A stretch of DNA of 64,000 nt from Moringa oleifera (lineage: Eukaryota > Streptophyta > Magnoliopsida > Brassicales > Moringaceae). Where the stretch lies: positions 2,294,001 to 2,358,000 of the forward strand of contig JAJFZO010000889.1 of assembly GCA_021397835.1 (NCBI GenBank). Direction: 5' to 3'. The position numbers and the translations under genes are program-made. This document shows, piece after piece, positions 30,929 to 44,300 of this stretch; positions within the stretch are counted from its first letter, which is position 1; every line of letters begins with the position of its first letter. The notes under the pieces were generated by a model that worked only from the letters and a program-made list of their open reading frames with translations, was not told the origin of the DNA and did no database searches.

Positions 30929-32910
30929 TCCTTAAATTTTGGCTCTGCAGTTTCGGCTCAGGCGCTTGGATTTTTGAATTTGGCACGCAACCGAATTTTC
31001 GAAATCCTCCTTTAGCTCTAAAGAAAACGCTGTCGTTCAAAGGCCAAAAAGGACCTAAAGGGATCAACAAAGTCAGACTAATTGGGCTCCGACGAGGACT
31101 CTATGGCTCTGCCCCTTTTTGTATCCTCCAGCCCAGTGGATTCGTGAAGTTAACTTGCACGGCACCGTTTTAGCCCTAAATTCATTTATTTGGTAACTAC
31201 ATGGTTGTTGGGTGATTATGTGTTCTAACCCAATTGATGAATCAGAACAGCAAGTGTAACTTTTTTCGTTCAAATGATGCAGTGTCTGTTGAAAGTAATG
31301 CAAGTCTCATATTTTTGTCCATTTATCATTTACAAGTTACGTATGCATTTTCTTTTGGATATGTAGGTAAGATTTGGCATTACATAGTTGATAGATATGT
31401 TATGGCTTCTTTGCTAATTTTCATTGTTGATGTTACATAAACATTATACACATGAAACCTCTTGTAGGCAATCTTGTCATTTCATCATACATAAATATTT
31501 TTTATATGTATCTTAAAGCTGCGAGCAAATATCAAAAAATAAATTGGTAACAACTTGTTATGACCATATTGGTCATTACACCAAAAAACACAGAAGCACT
31601 GTTTGAAGGAGTTAGAGGTAATTATGTGTTTGACCAGTTATTTAAATATTTTTTTAAACCCTTAATTTGAGTTGCATATTGTGTGTTCAATTCTAGCAGA
31701 TCAAGGGCAAGCTTATTGTCCCATAAAGATACCTGTGTAGCTCATTCTTAGCTTCAATCTCCAAGCTTTTGGTTCTTTGTTCTGAAGTTTCTGGGAGTTA
31801 GCTGGCACAGTACTACATCACATGCGTCGTGATACCACCTAATTCTAGCTTCCAAGATGCCCAGAAACCAAGTCCAAGAGAGCTTAAACTTGGCAGTAAA
31901 TGAGGCCTGAAATCCTCCTTCTCATCACGTCTATTCGATCCTTTTGACTTTCTGATGACTCTAGCCCATCATATTTCAAAAAGCAAATTTGAAAAACCCA
32001 ACAAAAGATCAACAAAAACTCACAGAAATTCAAGCTTCCAACGTGGAAGATACCATGCAAACTCCTTTTTCTACTCAATCCAGACATTTAAAAAGATAAG
32101 CTTGACAAACCTTACCAACTCTCTTAGTTATCACTCCACATACGTGTCCAGAAGCTCCCCTAAAGCCGCCAAGGTTTAAAGCCTACAACGACTCCCTTCA
32201 GCCCCACATGGGTAACTCAACCCAACCAAAATCTGCCACTATTCCTATTTGTCCTGACCGTTGCCGTTTCATACTTTTTATGTTTCTCCTTTACGCACCT
32301 TCCCACCCAGGTGCGCCCATTGTTCCACCTAATCAATGTTCTTCAAGTTATCTTTTTATATATAAAAAAATGAGAATATTTTCAATTTGTTATTTTAAAA
32401 AAAGGAATTAACCGAGAAGCCCGTGGTTTCATACCCAATCTCGGACCCTTTTCAACATTTTTCTACACACCATTGAAAACCCTTTTCGAGATTCCGTAAC
32501 TTTCTTTTTGAGTTTGGTTTAATGATCATTAGCCAAGTTGTCTCGTCTGTGAACTAACGGGAGTTGCCACGTGCACACGGTACAACAATTTCCCTCTTTT
32601 TTCATGCTGATGAATGTCGCGGGAATCCTAAAAGACAGCCGTCATTTTCCTGCCACGTGGTGTAACTGGATCCACTATCGCTGATGTCATCCTCAGGGAA
32701 GGCACTTTTCTTCCGGCCCACGCCAATTAGTAACTCTACATGTTCTGTCGTCCACTCTTCTTTCTTTCTTATATCCCCTGCCATTAGCAGAGCAAGCTCC
32801 GTTCGTCTCTCTGCTCATTTTTATTTTCATCAAACACATTCCAGACTGAAATTAAAATAAAAGTTCCAGCAGCCGTTTTAATCTTCTTGAGAGTGAACTT
32901 GTTAGCATAA
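30929..32910. other. Intergenic region between divergent histone H3.1 and ATL31-like genes
   Basis: Contains both promoters. No further coding frame is supported. Two CACGTG G-boxes near the right end are listed separately. Confidence 0.6.
32568..32659. promoter_or_regulatory. Two G-boxes upstream of ATL31-like gene
   Basis: CACGTG at 32568-32573 (GCCACGTGCAC) and at 32654-32659 (GCCACGTGGTG), 338 and 252 bases before the ATG. Both have ABRE-like flanks and could bind bZIP or bHLH factors. Function is inferred from motif only. Confidence 0.5.
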
Positions 32911-34059
32911 ATGATGTTCAGAGAGGGAAAATCCAGTACCGACCATTCGGTCATCTTCTGTGCCATCGCATGGCTCCAGGTGCTACTGATCCTCCATCAG
33001 GCCAGTTCGCAGCCGACCGGGCAGACGCAGGAGGACGCCTATGGATCCGATTCGAATTTCGATCCGTCCATGCCGATAATCGTTGTGGTCCTCGTCGGGA
33101 TATTTTTTTTCATCGGCTTCTTATTCATTTACATCCGCCATTGTACAACTCATCCTGAAGGCAGGTCACTCCTCCAGACAGCCGTCACCGATCGGTCCCG
33201 GCAGCACGGATTGGATCCTGCTGTGCTCGAGACCTTCCCTATTTTTGCATACTCGTCGGTGAAAGATGTCAAGCTTGGAGAAGGAGTTCTCGAGTGCGCA
33301 GTTTGCTTGAGTCAGTTTGAAGACGACGAAACGCTGCGTTTGATTACGAAATGCAACCACGTCTTCCATCTCGATTGCATCGACGCTTGGCTGGCTTTTC
33401 AGTCGACGTGTCCCGTTTGTCGAGCTAAACTCTCGTCCGAATCCAGCGAACTCGATAAGGTTGGTAACACACCACAACAGAGAGCTGAGCCAAACACCGA
33501 GATAATTAATGATGGAGGAAACGCCGAAGCTGAAGTTGTTAATCAGGTGGTGATTAACGTTAACGACGACCAAAACAGGGAGTTGCAGGAGATAGAGACC
33601 ACCTTGAAACAGAATCCACCGCCGAGATCCAGAATATCGGGGAAGTTTCCACGGTCGCATTCCACAGGTCACTCACTGGCTCAACCGGGAGAGAGCACAG
33701 AGAGATACACTTTGAGATTGCCGGAGGAGGTGAGGAAGCGGATTGAGGCAGACTTTAAGCTTAAACGAACTATAACCGACGGCGCCGCTTTCGCTTCGGA
33801 AGAGATCATGAATTCAATGAAGGGGAGGAGCACCGAAGACGGCAGCGGTAGAGGGAAGACTCTAACAGAACGGTGGATATTCTCCGTGACCCCGCCGTTT
33901 GTTTCCAGGAGCGGCACCGTCAAATCCCCAAAGGCTGGTGGTGAGGGGGAAACGGGAAATGTAGTGACGTTATTGACGTCGTCCGTTAAAGTGCCGTTAA
34001 AATGTCTGAGTTTGAAGGTTGACCGAGCAGAAGGAAGCTCACGTTGGCCTTCCGTCTGA
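32911..34059 (+). CDS. ATL-family RING-H2 E3 ubiquitin ligase (ATL31/ATL6-like)
   Basis: Intronless, 382 residues. Seen in order: signal peptide (1-33), membrane helix at about 54-76, GLD motif (GLDPAVLETFPIF, 100-112), RING-H2 finger with C129, C132, C148, H150, H153, C156, C167 and C170, then a long C-terminal tail with basic segments and FSVTPPFVSRSGT, like the tails of Arabidopsis ATL6 and ATL31. Those two are membrane E3 ligases that promote turnover of 14-3-3 proteins in the carbon/nitrogen response and are also linked to defence. The same function here is inferred. A second Met sits at position 2; the first ATG is taken. It is only distantly related to the ATL gene at 3.8 kb, so the two are not a tandem pair. 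Confidence 0.92.
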   Translation: MMFREGKSSTDHSVIFCAIAWLQVLLILHQASSQPTGQTQEDAYGSDSNFDPSMPIIVVVLVGIFFFIGFLFIYIRHCTTHPEGRSLLQTAVTDRSRQHGLDPAVLETFPIFAYSSVKDVKLGEGVLECAVCLSQFEDDETLRLITKCNHVFHLDCIDAWLAFQSTCPVCRAKLSSESSELDKVGNTPQQRAEPNTEIINDGGNAEAEVVNQVVINVNDDQNRELQEIETTLKQNPPPRSRISGKFPRSHSTGHSLAQPGESTERYTLRLPEEVRKRIEADFKLKRTITDGAAFASEEIMNSMKGRSTEDGSGRGKTLTERWIFSVTPPFVSRSGTVKSPKAGGEGETGNVVTLLTSSVKVPLKCLSLKVDRAEGSSRWPSV

Positions 34060-37000
34060 CGGTAAGGTTGTGGACGGTGCGATTAGTGTGATATCTATAT
34101 TCTTTAGATTGGCTGGATCGGTACAGTTGCTTACTCGGGATTAGATTAGAAGGTCAGTCATTTTTATTTTTTTTATGTGCAAAGTGGTTTGAATTTGCAT
34201 AAATTAAACAGATACCAAATTCTCATATTAATCTATGTAAGAGATAAGTAAAAATAAATAAAACATGGAAAGCAACAGATCAAAGGTCCAGAAGGCTCTA
34301 TCCAATGTAATGGTACAAACCGGGGTAAGCCTATCCCAAAGAAGTTGAAACCGATAATGTAATTGTCCTTGAACAGATACAAACTATACGAGGTATTACC
34401 AAACTATATAATATATACTCATATGCTTAATTTTATTAAATGGGATATTGACATTGTTTTCTTTTATCTTCACAATCATGATGTCAAGTTTTTTTTTATT
34501 AACATTTTTATTTAGTATTTATGTTATTAAACCTAAGGGTTGGAAGTCAGCTCAATTAACCAAGATTGAGATATGTCATAATGTTTTATGTTTTGGGTAT
34601 AAACGAGGAATATTATCCCCTTTATTCCTTATACCAACTTAAAATCTATCATTTCTCTTATCTATGAAAAAAAAATTGACTTATGATTTCTCATTGTACA
34701 TATAAAATTGAGTTGGTATAGAGATTCAATTAATGAAGATAATTTCTACATTATAGTTGACAAGTGGGATGCAAATTGTGCAGGCTAAAAGGGTGGATGC
34801 CTTTCTAGTCTTCATCCCCCGCAATAAATTTATTTTTCACTCCCCCTTTATTTTCTTTAACCAAAGCGATGTAAACAAAAAAAAAAAATAGTCGTCCATA
34901 ATTTTTTTTATTTTATATAATTTTTAATTATTTTTTTAAATTATATTTAATTTAATTTAATTTAAATTTTTACATATATTAAAAAATTAGACTATATGAG
35001 TTTAAAGACAAAGTTAGAACATAATTGGACCTCCGTTCAATTCCTACCTAATAAAATTCAAAAAGCTTTCAAATTTGAACTCGGTTTCGTTTCCATGTTT
35101 CCCACCCAATCATTAGGGCGAATCCCATCAGATCTGGCTCGATGGAAAAATTAACACTACTAAGTGACAATCCAGGAAACTTTAAGATATAATATTAATA
35201 TTTATTTATATATTTTAAATATTAAGTTAAATATTAAACATTATGAATTTGTTTTTTTCAAAAAAATAACATTTTTATAAATTTTACAAAATATATGCAA
35301 TCTTGCTTCCTCTTGTACGGCATGAAATAAATGGTAAATGCATGCTTTATGGGAGCTCCTCCAGCCCAACTAACGCCAACCATTACACGAACATTAAATG
35401 CAATACCAAAGTTCAGACAATTAATGTACAACAACCCAAATTTCCATCAGATGGGCTACCGGGTCAGGCCCAGAAAACTGCACCATATTTTTATCGACAC
35501 GCTTATAAATATAATCTGGCTTCAATAAATTACAAATCAATAAAAAGAAAAAATCTTTTTTATTTTAGTAAAGTCAAATCAATGGACATGGAAGCAAAAT
35601 TTTGACAATACACAAGTGTTCTTTCAACATGTTCTCCTCTTTCCCTCTCCACATAACACAATGCTAGTAGACTTTTAGTAGTTTCCTCTTTATCTACATA
35701 ATGGACTTAAGAGAGTTGACATGAGGAATAATTAAGATTAATTTCTGTTCCATAATTCCTTTCTATCTTTTTTTTGGGTTTTAATAATTATATTATTTTT
35801 GACAAATTGAAATTAATTATCATTTGTTTCTGCACAGTTCAAATACTAACAAGAAAGGTTATGAAAATGGCTGTCAAAGGTGACATGGTGCTATTATATA
35901 TTTATGATTTGCCCCACTTGGTGAGAATTTTGTAGATTGCCACTTGTTTAATTCGGTCAACACTAACATAATTACATCCTTAATCATTTTTTAATATGAT
36001 TACTCCACCGACAGTTTAATTTTCAACAAGAAAATGCTGTATTAATTGGTAATTACCTCTGACGTTATGCTTCTTGTGTCCATTTGGTGTATTGCCGCTT
36101 ATTTAATTAAGTTCACAATCGCTGTTAAATCACTAGTCAATATGGCTTTTCTGCATTATGAATTTTGGCCATTTGTGTTGGTTTTTGGCCGTTACTCAGG
36201 TCAATTAAGTAAGACTATATGTTTCATGTTATTTTGATTTTTTAATATTAATTTATTTTATTATTGTCCATAAACATATGTGAATAATTATTAAAAAAAA
36301 AGCTAGATGACAACTTTAATTAACTTAGTAAGAAATTGAATTATATTTATAATGATCGAGAAACTTTTATGTGCCGGGTTTTTGATAATCATAAACGGCT
36401 AGTTGTCCTGAGCAGATTAATCGATTACCTTTGGAGTCATCTGTGATCACGATCACAAGTTAGCTAGCAAATTAATGGTTGATTATAATTAATTAGTTAC
36501 TTTAAAAACTGTAATTAATTGTAGGATTAAAGAGAATGTCATGTTTGTAAAGCATTCCCAATGCATAAATATCTCTTGCTTATCAATGATCTTTCGTTAA
36601 AATCTTAATCATATTAATTCCACTTCAATATTCTTACTATGACAGGAAATTTGGACGGTCCAGATTCATGAGTGCATAAATCATATAATTACAAATTAGA
36701 AAAAAAAAAGATCTCCTTCTTCTTTTACTACAATTTTATGACAGACAGACCTTACTTTTTGGATTTCAAAGAATATCACCATTAAAGAAAAAGAAAAAGG
36801 TGTCGCCTTCAGACAGGAGGGGCTGAACCCATAATCTTTGGGCAGACTCGGACAAGCTCTATGGTATCCGATTTTGACCACACCGGAAACTACTAAACAA
36901 GTCTACAGGACTTTGGTCTATTCATCAACAACTCCCCCATATTATATTTCCCAAATTATCAAAAGAAAACCAAAAAGGTCGAGCTAAATAATGACGCTGT

Positions 37001-37173
37001 ACTGTTTGATTTGATAAGGCAGCCATTGTTGAGCAATAAATCCCACCCAAACGCAGGTACTACTCATCTTTGAATTGTCTCTACCTTCCTGATATTTTTT
37101 TTCAAGTCTCTGTCGTAGGCTTCTTCCTTTCCCTGTCTCTCTTTCTGTTTATTCACCTGAATCTGTTTGTCAG
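34060..37173. other. AT-rich intergenic region
   Basis: Three kilobases with no supported gene. Several AT-only stretches occur (about 34900-35000 and 35190-35290). The last few hundred bases likely carry the promoter and 5' UTR of the ANTH gene. Confidence 0.6.
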
Positions 37174-38339
37174 ATGGGGAGAACGACAAACCTCAGGGAC
37201 CTGATAGGGAAGATCAAAGACAAGGCGTCTCAGAGCAAAGCAGCCTTAGTCTCCAACCCCAAGACCCTGTCTCTCCACTTAGCGTTGCTGAGAGCCACAA
37301 CCCATGATTCTTTTACGCCGCCAAGCCGGAGACACCTCGCTACGGTCCTCTCCTTCGGCCAGGGCTCACGGGCTACGGCCGCCGCCGCTATTGAAGCCCT
37401 TATGGATCGTCTACAGACCACCCGGGATGCCTCCGTGGCTATCAAGTGTCTTATCACTGTCCATCACATCGTCAAGCATGGTAGCTTTATTCTGCAAGAT
37501 CAGCTCTCTGTGTACCCCTCCACAGGTGGAAGAAACTACCTTAAGCTCTCCAACTTTAGAGACAACACCACTCCTTTGAGATGGGAGCTCTCTTCCTGGG
37601 TCCGATGGTAACCACAGTGCTTCTTTGATTCATCGTTGCCCTCCTTTGTAATTATGTTTTCTTCTCCGTTTCTCTTATTTTTATGGGGAATTGCAGGTAT
37701 GCGTTATACCTGGAACATCTCTTGTCGACCTCTAGGGTTTTGGGATTCTTCCTCTGTTCAACTTCAAGCACCGCAGAGAAAGATAAACAAGAAGAAAAAG
37801 TTTCAGCCCTGACGAACAATTGTTTGCTAAGAGACACTGATACGTTAGTGAGTTTGCTCGAAGAGACGTGTGAAAGGCCCGATTCCCTTCTCGTGGAAGG
37901 AAACAATTTAGTGGACGAAGTCATCAGATTGGTGGGTGAAGACTATCTGTCTGCAACAAACGAAACTTCGATCCGAGTCAATGAGTTCAAGGAGCGACTG
38001 AGTTGCTTGAGTTTCGGCGAGTCAGTGGAGTTGGTCTGCGTGTTGAAGAGACTGGAGGACTGTAAAGAGAGGTTGCTGGCCTTGTCTCACAGAAAGAAGG
38101 CTTTGATTGATAACTTCTGGGGATTAATCGGTGAAGTCCAGGATAAGGTAGGGAGTAGAAAAGAAGAGGCAGGGATGCTGATTTGCGTAGGGAAGAGGGA
38201 GAAGGCAAGTGAGTCAGCTCGGTTCGGGGACCGAGTTAAGAGCTACAGTGACTCAGTGAGGTTCTTGTCAAGAGGAAGATCATTGAGCTTGAGCAGGTTT
38301 GGTTTTCCAGGTGTGGAGTCCGTTGAATGGTGTGCCTGA
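37174..38339 (+). CDS. ANTH-domain clathrin assembly protein (AP180/PICALM-like, At4g40080 type)
   Basis: Two exons, 37174-37607 and 37697-38339 (GT-AG, splitting a Trp codon), giving 358 residues. The N-terminal ANTH domain spans most of the protein; the phosphoinositide-binding signature is seen as ATTHDSFTPPSRRH (41-54), with Arg where many members have Lys. ANTH proteins bind PI(4,5)P2 and clathrin and help load cargo or SNAREs during endocytosis. This copy belongs to the short plant class: I see no NPF or DPF motifs in the tail, and the C-terminus is Ser/Arg-rich. A shorter frame that begins with an ATG inside the intron is an artefact of intron read-through. Confidence 0.92.
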
Positions 38340-38401
38340 TGAGGTTGTCGGAAAGAAGATATTGTTACAGCACAGGATATCTTACTTGGTTTGCATATAA
38401 G

Positions 38402-38429
38402 TTTTTTTTTTTTGGGGGGGGGGGGGGGG
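38402..38429 (+). repeat. T12-G16 homopolymer tract
   Basis: Twelve T followed by sixteen G, 63 bases past the ANTH stop and so probably in its 3' UTR. A G16 run is rare in AT-rich plant DNA and could form a quadruplex. Confidence 0.9.
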
Positions 38430-41316
38430 TTGAGGTTAGATGGTTCAGATTGAAATTTCAAAAACTTAAATGTTATATAAAAAAATTCTCTGACATTTGT
38501 CAATGCATTAATACCCACTTTCATTTACTTTAATTTTTTTGTTTTATCATTTTTTGTTTATACAGTAAATTACAAATTTACCATTAATTTTAAAACATTA
38601 AAATCTATGTAATTAATAAAGAATTCTGTTGTGTATGAGTATGTCATTAATTATGATCCAAAGTATTTATGTTAAATCATGCTGGGAAGGGAAATTATTA
38701 TTTAAATTATTTAATAATATTTTAAACATTTTATTTTAAAATTTAAAATAAATATTAAAAATTTGAAAATATGTTTCAAATTATAATTTAAAATTTATTT
38801 TTTAAAAGGTAACATAAACTGACTTTAATTTTTTATTAATCATTGTAACAAATCTGTAAATATGTTAAGTGATGAGTATTAATGATTTTTTCCTTTGTTT
38901 TAATATACATTGATTTTTTTTCTCCACGTATTTTTTATTTTCTTAATAAAAATCTAAAAATTCTCATAAATTCATTATCGAAAATTCTCAGATATAATAT
39001 GACTTTTCTCTATTCCTCTATTTCTCAAGTTTTTCTTTGCCCAAAGAATTTTCTTTTCTTTTCTTTCTTTAATGCCAGCCAAACACCTAACGAACCCTAA
39101 TAACTCATTGTGGGTCGATGATTTTTATTTCCTCTCCCCCTTAATCTCCTTCCATCTTTATCAAATCAATCATAAATGGAACCGATATTGACTTTATTAT
39201 ATTTTTATTGACTTATTGCTTGAAATAATATATGATTCGTGTTATTCTTTCATCACGAGTTTTATCGTCATTTTAATGTTCGTATTCAATTATTTACCCT
39301 TAAATCTTAAATTAGAAACTAAAAAAAAAACTTAATTTATCATAAAAATTATAAAACAAATAGAAGTTTTACATCAAGGAGATGAATAGAAAAGAGAAAA
39401 AAAAAATTACAGAGAAAAGAGGAAGAAAAAGAGAAACAAAATAAAAAGATTTTTTTTTTGAAATCTCAATATTACCCTCTATTAAAACTCAGTTACCATT
39501 CAACAAATAATATTATGTTAACGAAAAGAACATTTTGTTAACGAAGGATTTACATCGATCCAATATAAAAATTTAAAGGTTATTTGGATCATAATTGATA
39601 TTAAAAATATTTATCATAATTTTAATTAATTAAAATAATTAAATTAAATTTTAATTTAAATTATTATAAAAATTAAACATATTTTTGTCATTAAAATATT
39701 TTTAAAATAAATCAAATAAATCTTATATTTTATATTGATTTTTATTTTATGAATTTTTATTATTAAATTTCAAATTATTAATAACAGTTTTTTAAAGATA
39801 TCTTTAAAATTAAAAAATCTAAAATTTTATTGTAATGATAATTTAATTTTTTTTGCATCTATAAAAATTTTAAATAAAATTTTTTAATTTTTTACTCAAT
39901 TTGAAATTATTATGAAGTGGAGTAGTAAACATTAAAAGAAAAATATCTTTTAAACTTTTAAATAATATTTATTCAACAAAAATAAAGTATTAAAACAGTT
40001 ATTTTATTTATTTAAATACAAAAATATAAAAATATTTTTGTGAAAAAAAAAAAAGGAATCTCGTTAGTAAAAGAACGTTGCACGAAGAGACATGACCAGA
40101 AAACATTAGTTTACTTTGTGTCTGTCCTTTGTTCAACTCCCAAGAACACCATCGTTCAGGTTTTTAACCGTTAGAAGTGTCCCCACAAGCAGAGTCCATA
40201 CCGGTGCCCGAACGCCCACACCAGAGGGCCATTCTTTACATCACTTGCTTTCGCTTTCTCACAAATTATTTCAGACTGGTAATCCTAAGCATCTCTTAAT
40301 TGAAGAAAATTGTGTATTATATAATTAATAATATATTATTTATTTTATTAAATTACCATATATAATAATAATAATTTTAAAATTAAATAAACAATTAATT
40401 AACTTGTATTAATTCACATAAGGATATAATAAATTATCATTCAAGAATATACTTGTTAAACCGCGAGAGAAACTAACGGAAACTTGAGGACCTTTTTTTA
40501 ATTATCTATTAAGATAATAAATTAAGTGTAATTAAATAAATAATTCATAGTGGATATTAGTTATCATAAAATTTAAAACCCTAGAACATTAATTAATTAA
40601 TTTATCTCAATTTCCCTTACATTCTATTTTGTTTTCAACCATCCATCTTTATACAATCACTCTCTTTATTGATAATTAAATTAAGATTAAAATTAACATA
40701 ATTTCGATATTTGATATGTAACAATCGATCCTCATGATACGATTTTTAATATTTTCATTTTATTACTTTATATGATAACGTATACTTATATTCATAAAAT
40801 TTACAAAAATTATTTTTAATGTAAATTATAATTAAGTATTTCAAATATTATAAAAATTATATATATATACACATGAGTTAACACTTGAAAAAAAAAACAA
40901 ATGATGCATCACCATAATTTCATAACTAATACCAAAATATAATATAAATTTAAACACGTTTTTATCATAAAAAGTTTTTTTTTAAATACTTTTTAATGAG
41001 ATAAAATCATACAATTATATTTATAATAAATAATAAATAATAAATAAAATCACGAAAGAACCCTTTATGCATGACTTTGAATATGTAAAAAAGTTGTCAT
41101 TATCTTTGATAAATAAGTTATCCATCCACATATTGACAATTAAACATTGGAAGGAGAATACCCCAATATTTTGGGCTAATAATATCAATTTTACTGTTTC
41201 ATTAGAGTCGGCATACAGACATTGAAATTGTGATGAAAAATTAGGCATGTGAGCATATAATCATGCCGATGACTTGCATATAGTTGCATTTGTTTGTTCC
41301 AATGTCCAAAAGTGAA
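38430..41316. other. AT-rich intergenic region
   Basis: No coding region supported. Much of 38.5-41.1 kb is over 75% A/T by eye, with many short A and T runs. It separates the tail ends of the ANTH gene (+) and the MATE gene (-). Confidence 0.6.
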
Positions 41317-44300
41317 CTAATGCTCTCCTTTTATCTGTGCCCATTGCCTCACATGCAAGCATGCTTTCTCTGCCTGCAAATTCCAATCAAAAATAGGAAA
41401 ACACGCATAAATTTCAGATTAAGGAGTGGCTAGAAACTTGGAAGTGTCCAAATTAAGGTAAGAGATTCACCTCTTTGTCCCAATCGCACCGAGCCGTGAT
41501 GATGGCTAAAATCAAGGTTTGAATTGCTGTCCCTCCAAAAATCATTCCGGCCCAAATGCCCTACCAACATTCATTTTCATGTTCCATTAAAAAAATTAAT
41601 ACAATGTCATCCAATTAAGCTGAAGCATCTCATTCCGTGTCGATTGAAAGTATAATTAGATTTCATTTTCTAGCTTCTATAAATGTACTATGATAATCAT
41701 TCAAAAATCCGTTTTGATTATCGATAATTTTCATCAGATTAAATTTGATTTTTTTATTATTGAAAATATGATCAAACTTTAATAATATACACATTATATG
41801 CTACTGATCAAACTTTTGTATTTAAAAAATAATAAATTAAATATTAATTAATAATTTAATCTAATTAAATATTACTTTAAATGACTATAAAGAATTAACA
41901 ATATTTATTTTATTGAAATACCACAAAATAACTTTTCATGTAAAATTTATTTTTTTAAATCTTTTAAAATTTTGAATATATATATTTAAAATATGTATTT
42001 TTCATACCCAAAATTTTTAAAATTTTATATACAGTAACTTAAATATTTCTCATAGTTAAAATTTATTATATAAAATTTTTAATTTAAATATTTATAATTT
42101 TTAAAATTTTTATTAAAATCTAATTTAATCCAAATTGAAAGTTTCGAAGTTTGATTTATCGTTTTTAAACATAAAAATTTAATTAATAATATAAAGTAAA
42201 TATTAAAATTTTATGAATTATCTATCAAAATATTCAATTTTGTTATATTAAAATTAAAACTTTTACTGATTTTTTTATAAAAAAACATGTGCATGTGACA
42301 AGGTATCAAATTATATATATATATATATATATTATAACAAAATGCATTTATTTTATAAAAAATATTAATAAAAATAAAATCAATAATTTTTTTTAATTAT
42401 ATCGAATTAAGAGCAGATAATTATTTTGGATGAAGAAAGCAATGCTTACCATGACTCCTTGGTGGAAAACCCATCCCATCAAAAATCCAAGGGGAATCCC
42501 AATCAGATAGTAACAGCCTAAGTTTATGTATGCCACATATGATTGCCACCCTGATCCCACAGCAACCCCTGTTGAGATCATTGAACTCAATTACAGGGTA
42601 CAAGAAGCCAAGGCGAAGAAGAACAACAAGAAGAGGAAGAAGGTGGCTTACCAGAGAGAATAGGCTGGACACTGTTGAGAAGAACAGTGAATGCCAAGAG
42701 AACTGAAAGCTTATTGACTGCCTGGAGAACAGGTTCGCTTGAAGAAAATATCCATCCCAGTTGATTGTGTGAGCTCACGATCAATAACCAGAAGAAAAGA
42801 CCTATTATCACCGACGTCACCACCGATACCTTCGTCGCAAACTTGGCTGCTTTGCCATTACCAGCTCCGAGCTCGTTCGCTACCCTCACTCTACATTTTA
42901 TCATCATCAGCATTACCCATTAGAAACAAAAGCTTCCAACCATTCAGAGCTTTCATGGAGAGACAATACTTAATGAGAATAAAGACAAACACAATTATTC
43001 AGATGAACCTAGGTAGCTAGGCATCAATCACAACTTCGGATGATAAGGACAAAGCAATTAGATTAGCGAATCTTGCATTGGAAATAAAGTTTATCTTTGA
43101 CAGGCAGAGAAATTAATTATATCCTTATTTTAGGTACCCATCAGACACTAATTCGTCTTATCTCCACGTCTTTTATCCCAAAAGCATTTTGTGTAGTCTG
43201 TCCCTAGGGATGTCGTCTTGGCTTGTCTTACTATTGTCAAATTTGCTATCGTCAAATTTCAAATCTAACAGAAATCTCTTTCTCACCTGGAAAAGAAAGT
43301 AAAAACTCTTATTTTCTGAGAAAATCTGTATCAACCGGCCTCCGTTTTACTAGAAAACCACATGTTGATCTTAATTTATAGGTTACTTGCACCCGAAGGG
43401 GTTGATATCAAGTGTCCGAAAAGGTCAAATGACGCCCAAGTGGGATTTCGGACATTTAAAATATTAGAAGAGAAGTCAAGTTCGAATTGATCACTATCCC
43501 TATCTCTTCACACGTGGAGGGTACTTCAAATTTCAGGCTGTGAAGCGACCATCAATAAAAGATAGCGGTGACACAAATCTAGACATCTCTTTAGTCATCC
43601 AGCACAGTGGATGACTGACCTGAACCCATTGGTGAGCCTCTTAAGACAAAAGACAGCAGAAGTGTTTGGTTTGCTCACCAACCGTTGGGCTCCACCAGAC
43701 AGGACTCATGGCTCGTGATGGACCAGAAGGAAACAAAAATTACAGAACGCAGAAATGGAGAGAGGATTTATTACCCAGTTCCGGCGAAGAAAGCAAGAGG
43801 AATCATCATTTCCCACCCATTGATGGTCATACTGCCAAATTAAACACAAATCATCTCAGTCCACCAATCAACCCACATGACCGGGTAAATAGGCTAGACA
43901 TATGGAGAACTATATTTATTCCTGTGAAGAGTAGTAGGCTGCAGCTTTTATGATAAGAAAACTCCAAAATGTGACCATAAATATATATGCAGTTGAATAT
44001 TGTCGGGTTAAAATTAGAAAAAAAAATGATTAAATGGGTAAGAAGAGATGAAGACTCAAGTTGCGTACCATATAGACAAAGCATCAACGGCGATCTCTGC
44101 GTTCTCCAGGTTTCCGGTCATCAATATGAGTATTCTGTAGTACCAGTTCTCCAAGCTGTGGAGTTAGAACTTTGTTAGGGCAAGTCTTGGATTCAAATGA
44201 GAGGGAGAGATCAGAAAGGTGTTGATTTATACCATAGCATGACGCCAGAAGCAGCAGAGAGCTTGACAAAATCCCAGAGACCAGAGAAAGCTTGCATGGA

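Noticed and set aside
37683..37696. ATG just before ANTH exon 2 as a separate gene start
   Set aside because: The ATG is inside the intron; splicing 37607 to 37697 restores one continuous ANTH protein.
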